64,000 nucleotides of DNA from Cyclaneusma minus (lineage: Eukaryota; Ascomycota; Leotiomycetes; Marthamycetales; Marthamycetaceae), in assembly GCA_037179335.1 (NCBI GenBank), contig JAKZHN010000049.1, positions 1 through 64,000 of the forward strand. The letters run 5' to 3'. The stretch's first letter is position 1; every line of letters begins with the position of its first letter. Made by a program: the position numbers and the translations under genes. Below, piece after piece: positions 1-12,985 of the stretch. The notes below the pieces were generated by a model, which had not been told where the DNA came from, searched no databases, and saw only the letters and a list, made by a program, of their open reading frames with translations.

Positions 1-306
1 TTATTTATTTTATTTATTTTATTTATTTTATTTATTTTATTTATTTTATTTATTTTATTTATTTTATTTATTTTATTTATTTTATTTATTTTATTTATTT
101 TATTTATTTTATTTATTTTATTTATTTCATTTATTTCATTTATTTCATTTATTTCATTTATTTCATTTATTTCATTTATTTCACTTATTTCATTTATTTC
201 ATTTATTTCATTTATTTCATTTATTTCATTTATTTCATTTATTTCATTTATTTCATTTATTTCATTTATTTCATTTATTTCATTTATTTCATTTATTTCA
301 TTTATT
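1..306. repeat. 9-bp minisatellite with two variant blocks
   Basis: An unbroken array of 9-bp units. About 14 units of TTTATTTTA run to roughly base 126. They then switch abruptly to about 20 units of TTTATTTCA that run to base 306, with one variant (CTTATTTCA) near 183. The array touches the window edge, so its full length is unknown. It is not a telomeric repeat. The clean switch between two homogeneous variants suggests local expansion of one mutated unit. Confidence 0.97.
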
Positions 307-620
307 TTTATAATTAATTCCGCAAAAGTCAATTAATTTCACTTGGATTCGAACACCGCACTTTTTGTTTTTTTGCGCTTAGCGAGATGCGGTGGCTCGT
401 GCGCCGCCAAGTCACGTTACCGTAACTTTTGTTTTTCAATCCCCCCAACTCTGGAAATTAATAACAATTGCAATAATAGTCCGATTTTAGAAATTCAAAT
501 GGTTTTGCTGGATTTAACCATGGCTTTATCTAAATATCCGATTTCAGGTCCGTAGCCTCAATGGTGGTGAAAGTAGCGTCATTGAATTATAGAGGAAAAT
601 AAAGCCTATTAAATATATAT
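307..620. other. GC-richer island with no supported gene
   Basis: About 300 bp with much more G and C than the sequence after it, including a stretch rich in GCG/GCC near 375-415 and a short GTTACCGTAAC palindrome near 416-426. A 70-codon open frame at 343-555 has low-complexity, non-protein-like composition, so I do not call it a gene. The island looks like unmutated sequence left at the edge of the RIP-degraded block. Confidence 0.5.
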
Positions 621-3600
621 TTTTATTAAATTTATATAAAATCGTTAAATTTGCATTTATTTAATTTAATATCGCTAAATTCGCTTTTTTTCCCTTTACA
701 AAAACCGGTATTTTTTATATGTTATTAATAGCTTTATATAAAAAAATTAGGCAATTTTATTAACCATTAAAAATAACATTATTTAAACCCTTTAAAAATA
801 AATTTTATAAGCTAAAAACCAATTTAGAAAAAGAAATTAAAGCAATTTATAATAATAATGCTTTCAAATTTTTTAAAACAATTAAATAATAAATTTATAT
901 TAAAAACGTTAAAGCGTAATTTATCATAATAGCTTTATTTTATTAAAATAGCTTTATAAAATAAAAAACTTAGCAATTAAAAGCTAATATTTAAGCTTTA
1001 TTTAAAAAGGTAAAGCTGCTGCTAAACTTCTGGAATAAAGCTGCCAAATATAATACTTACATTTGCAATTGCGCTTTTACCAATCCAATTATTAAAGGCT
1101 ATTTTACCAGCTTGAAAAAGGCTTAAAGCAAATTTCCATTTCTTATTAATAATATTAAAATATTCAAATCCCTATATATTTCCTATTTTAATTTAAAAGC
1201 TATTTTTAAAAATTAACCATATTATGAGCTTATTAATATTAATTATTTTTAGATTTTTATAAAATATTTTAATATTATTATAAAATAATTTAAAATTTAT
1301 TTTTTATAATTGGGATATACGCATTATATAAATAAAGTTAAGATCTGGAAACTTAAATCGGGATTAAAGCTTAATTTCAAAATCCGGGAAAATTTAAATA
1401 ACTAAAATATAACGATTAAACGGAAATAACGGAACCCTATAAATAGAAAAAGGAAAAGGTTTAACGCCAAATAATTAAATGCCGATATTGCAAAAAAGTT
1501 AAAGGCTATTAATAATAAATTTAATTCCTCGCTATAGCATATATTAAATAATTTACCATAGTATAATATATTAGAAAAGCCATAGCTTAATTTGCTAAAT
1601 AGGCTAATTTTTAGCGCATTAAAAATATTGCAATATAATATACTAAAATTGCTATAATATAATATATTAAGAAACTATAATTTAATATATCCAATATAAT
1701 ATAAAATATATTAATTTTTGGCGTATTATAAGCATTTTAATATAGTATATAAAAAATACCATAAAATATTATACCGGCTATAGTTAAAAAAATATCAATA
1801 TTTATCTTAAGTTTTATAATATTAAATATACTAATGGCGTTGCGTTTTATTAACCCTATTAACAATTTTAATAATTTAAATTAACTAAATTTTAAATCGA
1901 AAAAACTATTAAAGCCTAATAGAAAATCAAAAACGTCGCTTAAAAGAAAGAAATTTACTTAAAAGCTTTTTTTAACTTTTTATATAAAAATCTCCGCTTT
2001 TACTCCAATAAGCAATCATATTAAAATCAATAATAATATTGTTTCTAAGTTTTTTAAAATTCCTACTTTTCCTAATCCTCCTTTTATAAATAATATTCCG
2101 GCTGTTAAAGCCAAGCTATATTTTATTAAAAAATATCTTTTTTAAAAAAACTATAAAGCTATTAGCTATAATATTAAGCTTTGCAAAATCGTTTAAATTA
2201 TAATTGCATATATCGGCTATAATATTAATAATATTAAAAAGCTTATAAATTTAATTATAAAAAAATGCATTTTAGCAATAAAGATTTATAAAATTAGGAT
2301 TTTCTAATTTTATAAAAAAGCCGTCAATTTTAAAAATCTCTATTATAAATAATAAAAATTTGCTATAATTAAAAAGCTAAAATTGCCAATACAAAATAAA
2401 ATATAGAAATATATTAAAAAGCTAAAAAAAGCAAATTTAATTTTTACCAAATAGGTATATATTATTAAAACCAAAATTAATGGGATTATTAAACGATTTA
2501 TAGCCTGGCTAATAGCTTAAGGCTTTAGCCAAATATTTGGCAAAAGTTATACCAATATTTTTATCCCGACCATTTATATAAATTGTTTCCGCCTCTTTTT
2601 CTTTTTTTTGTAACGATTTTAAATATAAATAATTTAATATTAAAAACGCTTTTATTAAAGCAAAAATAATATTTAAAATCTATTTAAAGTTTTTTTTTAA
2701 AAAACTTATTATTTTACTAAATCATATTTTCCAAATTTTTAAAAGCTTATACAATTTAAAATAGGCAGCTAAAAATTAAAATCTGCTTATAAAAAAAAAT
2801 AGGGTTCTATTTAAAACCTTATAAATTCTTACATTTATAATTATTTGCAATAAAAAAAAGTTTGCTTAATTTTATTTCTAGCTTTTTTTTTAATTTAATG
2901 CTAAAAATATAGAAAAATAAAGTCTTAATATAAAAATAATAAAAAAACCGGAAGACCAAATTTTTTTATTTTAACCAGGAAAAATACGTTTATTAAATAT
3001 TTTTTTTTTTAATATATTCAGATTTTAATTCTTAATTAAGCATATTTTTATAAATATTTATAAAGCCTCCAAACTTTCTACCCTTAATAATAAGCGTATA
3101 AATATTAAACAATACAAGTAAATTATTAAAAACTTTATATTTATCATAACTTTTATTTATTTAAATATTGCTTTTGCAATTAAAACGCTGGTTTAGTATA
3201 TAAGCAATTTATTAATTTATTATAGCCATGCTTTTAAAAACCTATTATATTATATTAATTTAATAAGTTTTTATAAAATACGCTATAATTCCGGGAAAAT
3301 ATACTATAAATTAATAATTTATTTAAGTTTTAATTGGGCTAGCAATAAAATTAATCGAATAAGCGTATTTAAAATTGTTATTATATTTTATAATAAATTA
3401 ATATTACAAAAAAGCAAAAAACAATGGTATATTGTTATATTTCTAACCAAATCCAAATATATTGCCTTATTTAGCTATGCCAAATAGGGCTAATAGCTTA
3501 GTTAAATCCTTAAAAATCCGGGATTTTCCCAATTTATTAAAAAAAATCCATAATTTATTTGTATGCTTAAAAATAATTAAGGCTTTTTTTATATAATTAA

Positions 3601-6600
3601 AAATTCAAAAATCCATAAATATTTCAAATATACAAATATAATATATTATTTTATTCGGGATTTAAAAAAAGGAAAAGCTTACAATTAAATATGTTTCTAT
3701 AAATAAAATAATAGCGAATAAATCAATAAAGCCGCTTTATTGAATTAAATTTAAAAAATTATAAAAATGCTAAAACTCGTTATATAAGGCTATAAAAAGC
3801 TGGCTAATTTTGTAAAGAAATTTAAAAAAAATGGGTATAATTGCAGCCATAATAAAATAGCCATTATATATAATAGCTAGACCTGAAAGAAACTAGCGTC
3901 CGCATAATAAGAATATTTTTATTTTAAAATGCCAGTTATTCTAATTTTCTTAACCATAATACAACGGTTTTTACACCTTTATTCTATGCCTTTATGTTTA
4001 TTTATTTCCCATAATTATTATATAATAAAAATTCTAAATAATCGCAGCTATAAAATATAAACGTTGCTTTTTTAGCTATAAACGGATATTTATAGATATT
4101 GTTTTATCTGGTATAAAGACATTAAATTAAAATTATGCAAAAAACTTAAAATTATCAAATATAATAATGCTGGTAAATTAATTAAAAACATCACCTTTTA
4201 AATAAAAATTATTTTTAAAACACTATTCCTTATTTATTTTGGCACAACGGGCTTATAAAGCGGATTATTTAAACCGCAAAAAGCAATACTCTAGCAATAT
4301 TACACAGGGCTTAGCTATTTATTAAATTTTAAAAATTGGCAATTTAATTAGAATTTTATTTAAAAAACCGCTTTAAATTTAATTCAAAAATCAAAAACCG
4401 GAAAATAAATTTAAAAAAGGCATGAATTAAAAGGCTTGCTTTTATAAAGTATATCCGGATTTAGGGTTGCAAAGCCTATTTTTATATTTTTTAAAAAAAG
4501 CTACTAGCCTATAAGCATTAAAATAAGCTTTTTTCTTATTTTTAAAAATACTTTTCAATTGGCTATAATTTTAATATTATAAAGCAATCTTAATTATATT
4601 ATACCGATTTGAAAAAAATAATTTATAATATAATAATAAAATAAAACAAATAAATCCGCGGCAATACTTTTAATTTAAAGCTTTAAAATAACCCTAATAG
4701 CTTATAAAATACTTCAAACGTTCTACCTAAGCGCTTGCCGTTTATCAAATTAACTCAAACGCAATAAGCTTTTATAAATTATTTTTAAATTTAAAATAGT
4801 TTGGAATTTAATTCCTAAAATAATTATTTTGGGATCCAATCCCCTTGCCTTTTATACAAAATAAAATAAAGCTATTATTTATTTTAAATTTAATAATTCA
4901 AAAAAGCCAATTATTAAAAAATTAATTAATATTGATTATAGCATATTTACCACGCTATAATATAATATATCTAAAACGACTTAGTAAAGCATATTTATCA
5001 AGCCGTCAAATAAGCCAATTTTTATATAAATTTTAACCCTTATAAATTCCCCTATTTTAAACGCTTTATTTATTCCAAATTTAATAAATTTTAATACGAA
5101 TATTATATTGGCCCCTATTTTTAAAGCAAATAAAATAGATATTAATAGCGCTTATATTACGGTTTTTATTTTATTTAATATATAAAAAGTATTTAAAATT
5201 AGCGGCCGAAAATATCCAAAGCGTAATATAATTAAAGCCAAAATTATTTATTAAAACCGTTTTTAAAAAGCTTTTATTATAGCTATAATTAAAAATAAAC
5301 AAAATAATAACTTATATAAATTTGCTTATCTAGCAAGCGAAATTTATAAAATTCCTATTTTTAGCAATTATAAAAAAATCATTTTTAATTTTTTATATAA
5401 AAATAAAAAAAAGGCTATTACAAAAAGATTTACGGCGCTAATAATTAATAATATATGATTTAAAATTATTATAAATGCCGCTTTTAATTTAAATTTTACC
5501 AAATAAATATTAATTATTAAAACCAATTTAAATAATAGTATTAATAAATATAAGGCTTGTTTCATAGCCTAGGAATTTTTTTAAATTTATAAAAGATATT
5601 TTTTCAATATCTTTTTTCCTATTATTTAAATAAATACCTTATATATAGTTTTGACAATTATCGCTTAGTAAAATTTTAAATATTAATATTCTAATATCGG
5701 AAACGTATTTATTAAAACCGATTTAAAAAAAACTAATATACCTGGCTTTTTTAAATAGTATTATAATTAAATTAAAAAATGTTTTTCAGCTAAATAAAAA
5801 TCTATATAGGCTAAAATAAATCGTCAAAAATTTAAATTATATTTTAAAGCCTAAAATAATTAAATTTAAATTTAAATAAACTTCTAGCAATTCTTATGTA
5901 TTTATTTAAAAAATTATAGGCATAAGTTTTTTAATTTATATTAATAATATTATTGCAGCTGCCAAAATTATTAAAAAGCTAAATCACTTTTTTATTAGCC
6001 TTTTTTCCCGTTTTATAGCTAAAAATTTAGAAAGAATTAAAAAGATTCTAAATATATAAATTATTAAAAAAAGGCTAGCCAAAATTTTATAAATTAATCA
6101 AAAGCAATATATTAATAGTTTTTATATTAAATTCGGATTTGCGTAAAAACAAAAAATATATATATAAAATTAATAAGAGCAAAGCGATTAAGCCAGTTTA
6201 AAATAATAAAAAACAAATAAAAATTAGCCTTTTTTGAAAACAACTAGGCAAAATAATATACGCTATAATTTTTATTCAATTGGATACTTATTTTGCAATT
6301 AGAAAACTACTATAATTTATAATAAATTTTTGCAAGCAATATAATACTGCTATAATATAATTATTTCGTTATTTAAAATTTATAATTAGCCACAAATCTA
6401 AATATAGCCTAAGCAAATTAAAAAAATCATAAATTCATAATAATATAGTTTATAAATTATTATTAAATTAAAAAATCATTAGCAAATTTATAGCCATATT
6501 ATTTAATAATCCCGTTTTATAATTTAGCCAAAAATAAAAAAGCATTGCAATATTTATTTGCAAAGCTAAATATATAATAATTATAGCCAATATTAAGCAA

Positions 6601-7100
6601 AATTGATAAATAGCTTAAATATTAAAAAAATTAAATATTAAAAAACTAGTAAAAAAAATTATACTATATAAATATCAAAAAGAATAGAATATTATTGCTT
6701 TTATAAAGAATTTCTAGCTTTATAAAAAATCCAAGCATATTAATATAGTATATTATTTTATCCGGAAATTTAAAAACAATTGAAAATAATAAATCATTTA
6801 TATTTAAATGCAATGTATAATAGCGAATGGTTTTACCAAGCCTTTAAACTGCATTTAATTTGCTAAATTTAAAAAGCTTTTAAAATTAAATATAGCTTTA
6901 GAGAAGAAAAAAAGAACGTGGGCATTAAATATAAAAACAAATATTTAAGTAATTTCCTTTTTTTTTATATATAAATAAGGTAAAACGTTAAATTAATATA
7001 AAATTTTATAGTAAAATCTTAATTTAATACAAAATTTTCATACTAAAACAAATTCGATTTTAAAAAAGCTTAAATAGCTATCGGGCTTAAGAAAAGTATT
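621..7100. other. AT-rich RIP-degraded repeat block
   Basis: About 6.5 kb of very AT-rich sequence, full of stop codons in all six frames, with no intact ORF. Remaining G and C are mostly in GC dinucleotides, as expected after CpA-to-TpA mutation on both strands. One patch (about 3,850-4,025) can be matched to a copia copy elsewhere in the window. The rest is probably degraded transposon sequence but cannot be assigned. The 65-codon minus frame at 5,368-5,565 is a low-complexity hydrophobic artefact. Confidence 0.8.
3850..4025 (+). mobile_element. Copia-family-2 fragment (copy D)
   Basis: This patch aligns by eye along its full length with the reverse complement of about 31,475-31,675 inside copia copy C. 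Both share the runs AATAGCCATTATATATAATA, CTAGC(A/G)TCCGCATAATAA and TTATTTTAAAATGCCA. Most differences are C/T or G/A. Copy C codes on the minus strand, so this copy codes on the plus strand. The patch corresponds to a stretch downstream of the polymerase start of copy C. Ends and LTRs of this copy were not found. Confidence 0.65.
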
Positions 7101-7330
7101 AAAATACCCCCGTATTAGTTTAAATTAAAATACTGCGGGCCCGGAGCTTTATAAAGCTCCGGGTATAAAACCCATTTACGTCCCTAATATATGCGTATAA
7201 ACGAGGGAGCCATTTACACACTTGGCATTGTAAAATAGCTTTCTCTCCTTTTAATTATTTAATACATTTAAAGGGACTAACCCGCGTTGGTTTCTAATAG
7301 TTTTTGGTTTAAAATTAAATTGATTTTAAA
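7101..7330. other. GC-richer island with two palindromes
   Basis: About 230 bp of less mutated sequence inside the AT-rich block. It contains a perfect 24-bp palindrome (7,140-7,163) and, just before it, an imperfect palindrome around 7,106-7,138 (CCCCGTATT facing AATACTGCGGG). No ORF or RNA gene is recognised. It could be an LTR or terminal segment of an element that has no second copy here. Confidence 0.45.
7140..7163. repeat. Perfect 24-bp palindrome
   Basis: The half-site CCCGGAGCTTTA is followed immediately by its exact reverse complement, with no spacer. The palindrome is GC-rich at its outer ends, in a region where almost every other GC-rich word has been eroded. It could form a cruciform or a short hairpin in RNA. 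No function is assigned. Confidence 0.9.
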
Positions 7331-7654
7331 TTTTGGGATAAAAAAAGTATTTTTTAAAAGCAATAACAATTTATTTAAATATTTGATTTTTATAGTATTT
7401 TAATGGGTAATTCATAGTATGTTTTTTAATTGTTTGAAAAAAAGTATTAATCAAATATATATAATAATGCGTTAGTATTTGAAATTTAAATAAAGGGGGT
7501 GGCTTTATTAATTAGTTTATAGCTAATATAGGCCATTTTTTTATTTCTTTTAAAATTAAATAGGATTTTAATAATATTACTATTTTTGAAATTATTATTA
7601 ATTTTAGCGATATAATTACTGGATTTTTTATAGCTAGATTTATTGGCAAAATGT

Positions 7655-7830
7655 GAAAATAGGTAGGGGATCACCGATATATATTGCATTAAGGAGGGCA
7701 AAAAGGTCGCCGCCGCCAAAAGTCTAAAAGCATTTAAATTCCTGGCGCTAATTACGCTAATGCCTAAGACATCCATTATATGGTCCGTGCACCTTAGTCA
7801 AGGGCTTAGGGGCGCCTTTTTTCAATACTT
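7655..7830 (-). repeat. Copia copy A, left LTR-like repeat (3' LTR)
   Basis: Direct repeat of 21,119-21,284. Shared landmarks in order: ATATATTGCATTAA, CGCCGCCG, AAAAGCATTTAAAT, CTCTAATTACGCTA (with changes), ATGGTCCGTGCA and GGGCGCCTTTTTT (with changes). Differences are mainly C/T and G/A. A 96-codon minus frame (7,486-7,776) overlaps it and is not considered a gene. Confidence 0.75.
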
Positions 7831-8579
7831 TCCCACAATCCTGGTTATTCTAATTTAGTATAGCCGTTCCTTTTATCCTTTATAAACCAATTTTAATATT
7901 TTAATAAATTTTTTAAATTTAATTGATTTTAAAGGCTGTATTATATTATTAGCCATTATAGGATTTATAAAAATAAATTCAATAGTAAATTTTAATCTTT
8001 TTTCCAGGTTTTTAATAAAAGCTAAAGCTTTTTGGTTATTTCCAAGCATTCTAATAAAATTGGGATTTTTTTAATGTATTTTCCATATTTTAAAAATTTA
8101 AAAATTTAAACCAGCTATTATTTTTATTTAATATATCCGGCTATAATTATATATTTTAATTTATAAATAAATATAATTATTAATTTCTGCTTTTTGCTTA
8201 ATTATAATAAAGCTTTTTTATAAAATATAGCTATAGTTTTTAATATATTAATTTTATTCGCCTTATTATTAGCTTAATTAATATTTAAATATATTATTAT
8301 TTTTATATTTTCCCCAAAATTATAGCAAATTTAATAATTAATAATAAAATTGAAATATTGCATAAAACTTTTAAAAGCATAGCTATAATATTTTGCAAAA
8401 TTTCTAACATATTAAACTAGCTTTTCTAGCGCAAAGAAAATATTTAGACGGATAAAAGCCGTTGCAAATATTAGGCTATTAATAGCTTTTTGGTATTTTT
8501 TAATATTAATTCTTTTATTATTATCCATTGCAAATTATAAAGCAATATAATTGGCTAGAAATACCGTTTTTAGCTTATA

Positions 8580-8790
8580 AATAGCCTTGGTAATTCTATG
8601 CGTTTTTAATACAATTTTAATATAGTTCTTTTGGTTTATAAATAGAGTATTCTTTTTCCTATTATAAATAATTTTTATATTAAGGATTTTTTAAATTTAT
8701 CCGTTAATCTTTTAAAAAACCATATTAGCTGGTTTTTATTTTTTATAGCTGCAGCAATATTATTAATATACACTAGTAATTTCATTTGTT
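8580..8790 (-). pseudogene. Copia A reverse-transcriptase remnant
   Basis: Reading the minus strand, a short frame gives VYINNIAAAIKNKNQLIWFF and continues toward FKRLTDKFKKSL before stops. This matches the copia RT active-site block YVDDI followed by a K/Q..W(F)F..L..(R/K)FK helix. The two catalytic Asp codons at 8,756-8,770 now read Asn-Asn (GAT to AAT), exactly the G-to-A change RIP makes. The enzyme would be dead even if expressed. Confidence 0.75.
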
Positions 8791-11082
8791 TTTCGGAATA
8801 TATATAAATATAGAAATTTGCAAAGCTTTAAATAAATTTCCATTTTTTCCATTTTTTTTATTAATAAATTCCAATCCCTTATAATTTATTTTAATTTATA
8901 AAAGCTGCGGAGGATTTTTAATGTATATTTTAAAAGGATTTAAATTTTTTACAATACTTTAAAATAAATATTAAATAGTATTTTTGCTTTAATAAATGCA
9001 TTTTTAATATTAAAATACAAATATTCCAAATTTCTTTTTACTATTAAAAATAGGAAAATCCTTAATACTTTTATACATATTATAAATGCAAATGTTCTTT
9101 TATACTTTTTTCTAAATATCTGGCTAAAACCCCTAGCGACCAGCCTGATTTTAAATTATTTAATTAAATTATTAGCATTAATTTTAATGGTATAAATCCA
9201 TTTAATAAAAACCAAATTGGCTTTTAAAAAGCATTTAATTAATTTATATATTTTGTTTTTTATAGAAAATACCAATTTAAAAGTTATAGCGTTTTTCTAT
9301 TAATTGGCATATTATATATAGGTTATTCACCGCTTTTTATAGCTTTAAAATATTTTAATTTCGCAAAGTTTTATAGCTGCAAAAGCTTTTTTTATTATAT
9401 AATTAATTAATTTATTAAATTTCTTATTATTATAATTAATATAAGCTAATATAGCTTTAACTATTTTTCATAATTTTATTTTTTGGTAAATACAAGCTTT
9501 TTATTTCATTTTTATTTTTACCCTTTTGGCTTTAAATTTCCTATTTCTTTAGCCTTGTTTTTAGCAGCTAATATACGGATCAAATATTTTATGGCTTTTG
9601 GACTATTCTCAATTTTTTTTTAATTAATGGTGCATTTAAAAAGGTGTTTTTAAAAGGTTTAGAACGCGTTTCTTATTAATAATTTAATACTTTTTAAAAG
9701 CTAGCTAGAAATAAGGGATTTTTACTTTTAAAATTGCACTTTTTCTTTAATATTTTGCTTTTTCAAATAATTTCAAGGCTAATTGGTTTTTTATTTTTCT
9801 AATTGGTTTTTTTGGCTTAAAAACCTTTGCTAATCCCTTTACTTTATCCAGAATTTTGAATAATAGCTTTGGCGTTTTTAATCAAAATATTTTTAACGGT
9901 TTCAAAATTGGCTTATTTAAAAACTCTTTTAAAGCGGCATTTAAAACGGGAAAAACTGTCTTTTTTTAAATTATAGCGATTGGCATATCTGATATATTAT
10001 GCTAGGGCATCTTTAAAATTTCATTTTATATTATAGCGGGCAGCTTATTTTATATTATAGCAATTAGTATATTGGGTATATTATACCAAGGCGTTTTTTA
10101 TATTATAATTAATGCATTATTTATTAGCATTTTTAATAAATTATTTAGCAAGGGAATAATATTTCCTATATTCTCCTTTTCAAAAATCTCTTTATCCTTT
10201 TTTAAAGTAATGGAAATATACTAAACCTCCCTTATTCTTTAAATTGGCTATATAGGCTATTTTTTTAATTTTCCACGGGGTTTTTCATTAAATTTGTTAT
10301 TTATAATAAAATTTGCAGCTAATATTTTTAAGCGTAATTCAATTGTAAAATCAAATCTATATTTAAATATGTTTATTTTATTTACTTTTATAATACATTT
10401 TAATTTAAAAAAAATTATTGCTTAATTATTATTTTTAAATATTTTATAAAAATACTAATAATTCCAATATATATCAATTTATTATAGCATTAGCCTTTTA
10501 AAAAAAATTAAATTAAAATAAAAGATGCATTTAATGCCAAATATCTAAATATAATTAATAAATAATATAATTTCAGCCCAAACTTTTTTAAAATATATTA
10601 AATATTCATTAATTTTTAATTTATCCACGCGGTTTTTAATATAAGCGTTAAATTTGGCCGCTTTATTCCAGAACGCTATAGGAAATTAAGCACTTTTCAA
10701 AATAGCCGGTATATTAGCCTTTATTTATTAAATGCTTTTTTTTGCAAGGCCATTCTAATATAAAAAAGCAATTGTGGTAAATTGGCATTTAATTTCTTTA
10801 ATGGTTTCCTATTTTCTAATAATTTTAAAATTTTTTAAAATATTATTGGAACGGCTATTAATAATTTAAAATAAATAATTGTTTTATCTTAATAATATGA
10901 AAAAAGAATCTGCAATATTGAATTAAATTAATGCCAAAACCTTTTTTTATAGGCATTTAGCTTTTTGGAAAAAGAGTTTTTTATTTTAATCAAAGCATAT
11001 ATTTTATAAAAATCCCGCAATATAGAAATTTTAATTAATTTATTAAATATAGTAATTTTGCTAAAATTCCTGATTTTTTAAA

Positions 11083-11590
11083 CGGCAAAACCCTCCGGTA
11101 CCCCCCGACTGAAATTTTCGGACTACCATACCCCCTAAATTTCAGCCTTTTATTTGTAGCTGAATAATTAAGATAATTTTGAAAAAAGATTTAAATTATA
11201 AAGAGAATTTACGACTGTTTTCAAAAATAGAAAACCTTTTATACGTTTATTACTAGCTTAAATGGTTATTAATTTCCGAAATTTAGGGGGTATGGTACCT
11301 TTTGGCAAATTCGTTCCGTTCCAAAATCGTTGTTTTTATTAATTAAAAAATGTATTAAATAATATCTTTTTTATAAAAATATATATATAAACTTTAAATG
11401 AAATTGGCCAAAACCTAATTAAAATCCAAAATTATATTTTAAAAATATTTTAAATTTACAAAGATATAATAGCGTTTATCCAAGGCAAATTTAAATAGTT
11501 TTTTAATTCCAAATTACTAGAACTACTACATCCCCCAAATTTCTAAAATTAATTGCATTTTTATCAATTGTAAAAATAATTTAATTCTGG
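11083..11590 (+). repeat. Left terminal inverted repeat
   Basis: Mirror of 18,590-19,087. Landmarks going inward are CCCTCCGGTACCCCCCGAC, CGGACTACCATACCCCCTAAA, ATCGTTGTTTTTATTAATTA, TATCCAAGGCAAATTTA and TACATCCCCCAAATTT. Each has a mirrored counterpart at the matching depth on the right side. The outer 20-30 bp kept most of their G and C, unlike the inner part. Confidence 0.75.
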
Positions 11591-11689
11591 CTTTAAAATC
11601 GTTTTCGCTGGGTTTTAATTAGTGATAAAAACTATTTAAATAATGAATATAACGGCTGCGTGGATATAAAAAATTAAGGATAGTAAAAA

Positions 11690-12740
11690 GCGCTAGAGGT
11701 GGCACCAAAAAGCGCTGGGGGAGCGCTGAGCTTAACGGCTCCAGCAGCGCAAACTCGATTTTGTAGGAATTTTATTATTTTTAAAAATAATTGAATTCTG
11801 ACTTTTGGATATTTATTTTCCCAATCAATTTAGCTATTATAATTTCTTAAATAATTAACTTTATCGCATTACGGATTACTATTTAATTGCAAGCCTTAGA
11901 TGCTACGGAGCGCTAAAGCGCTGGAGCGCTGGAAAGCGCTAAGCTTAACGATTCCAGCGGCGCAAATTTGATCTTATTGGAATTCTATTAATTTTAAAAA
12001 TAATTGGATTTTGATTTTTAGAAATTGATTTTTTTAATTAATATAGCTATTATAACCGCTTAAATAATTAATTTTATCGCATTATAGGTGGCTAAAATAT
12101 GGGGTATTGGGGAGCGCTTGGGAAGCTAAGCGCGCTACTAGTATTTAAGGCTTGCAATTAAATAGCCATTTATAACGCAATAAATTCAATTGCTTTTAAT
12201 TAATTTATCGTAAAATTGATTAAAAAAATCAATTTTCAAAAATCAGGATTTAATTACTTTTAAAAATGGTAAAAATATAATTAATTTAAATTATAGTTTT
12301 AAAATTCAATAAAATTAAATTTGCCCTGGTTTAACGCTTTTTCAGCCATTATTAAAATAGCCATTTACGACGCAATATAATTAATTATTTAAGCAATTAT
12401 AATAGCTAAATTAATTAAGAAAATCAATTTTCCAAAATTAGAATTCAATTATTTTTAAAAGTGGTGGAATTTTGACAAAATTAAATTTGCCCAGGCTTAA
12501 CGTTTATTAGCGCTTTTAGCTTTCCAGCGCTTTTGGTCTGGAATTAAATAGCCATTTACAATGCAATAAAATTAATTATTTAAGCAATTATAATTGATTT
12601 TCTCAGTTAATATAATTAAAATAGCAATTAAAAGGATTAATTTTATCGCGTGGTAAATTGCTATTTTAATGGTTGCTTAAACACGCTAGAAATTAGCGTT
12701 AGAGCTTTTATTCCAGCGCTTTCTAGCGCTCCCTAGCACC
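11690..12740. repeat. Subterminal AGCGCT-rich repeats in both orientations
   Basis: Just inside the left inverted repeat lies a patchwork of about 200-bp modules in direct and inverted copies. One direct pair is about 11,695-11,870 and 11,905-12,090, sharing GCTTAACG, TTCCAGC and GCGCAAA. Inverted copies lie at about 12,170-12,340 and 12,360-12,700 (compare TTTAAGCAATTATAATAGCT with its mirror). The palindromic hexamer AGCGCT appears about 12 times. Subterminal palindrome clusters of this kind are known as transposase-binding arrays in several DNA transposon families. That role is inferred here. Confidence 0.65.
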
Positions 12741-12784
12741 CTTGACCTTTTATACCTATGCAGCCTTTATATTAATTATTATTG

Positions 12785-12985
12785 AAACCTAAATAGGCAT
12801 CATTTATAAATTTAAACAAGGGTAGGGAATAGCTATATTAATTGCAATAATAAGGAGAAAAGAAAGCGTTTTCCTTTATTATAAAACTATTTAAACTTTT
12901 GGCATTAGCGCTAATTACGGGGCAAGGACCACCCGGTGGCTAGCTGCCTAAAATATTAAAGGGCAAATATTATTTTATTTTAATA
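12785..12985 (-). repeat. Copia B, left LTR (3' LTR)
   Basis: Direct repeat of 18,345-18,550. Shared landmarks: ATTTATAAATTTAA, ATATTAATTGCAATAATAA (with a change), CTATTTAAACT, a GCGCTAATTACGGGGC-like core and TTAAAGGGCAAATATTATTTT. The core resembles the LTR of copy A, placing A and B in one family. Confidence 0.75.

Noticed and set aside
1..306. Possible telomere at the window edge
   Set aside because: The 9-bp AT-rich unit is unlike TTAGGG-type telomere repeats.
343..555. 70-codon plus-strand frame, and a GGATTCGAAC word suggesting a minus-strand tRNA
   Set aside because: The product is low complexity. The putative T-arm stem does not pair (CGGTG against CCAAG), even allowing for RIP changes.
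5368..5565. 65-codon hydrophobic minus-strand frame resembling a membrane peptide
   Set aside because: Leu/Ile/Phe/Lys richness is what AT-rich DNA encodes by chance. No neighbour or motif supports it.
7486..7776. 96-codon minus-strand frame
   Set aside because: It spans the LTR-like repeat of copia A and ends in poly-Lys/Asn sequence, so it is an accidental frame in a non-coding repeat.
11690..12740. CRISPR-like array because of spaced AGCGCT words
   Set aside because: Spacing is irregular, repeats occur in both orientations, and the genome is fungal. Subterminal transposon repeats explain it better.
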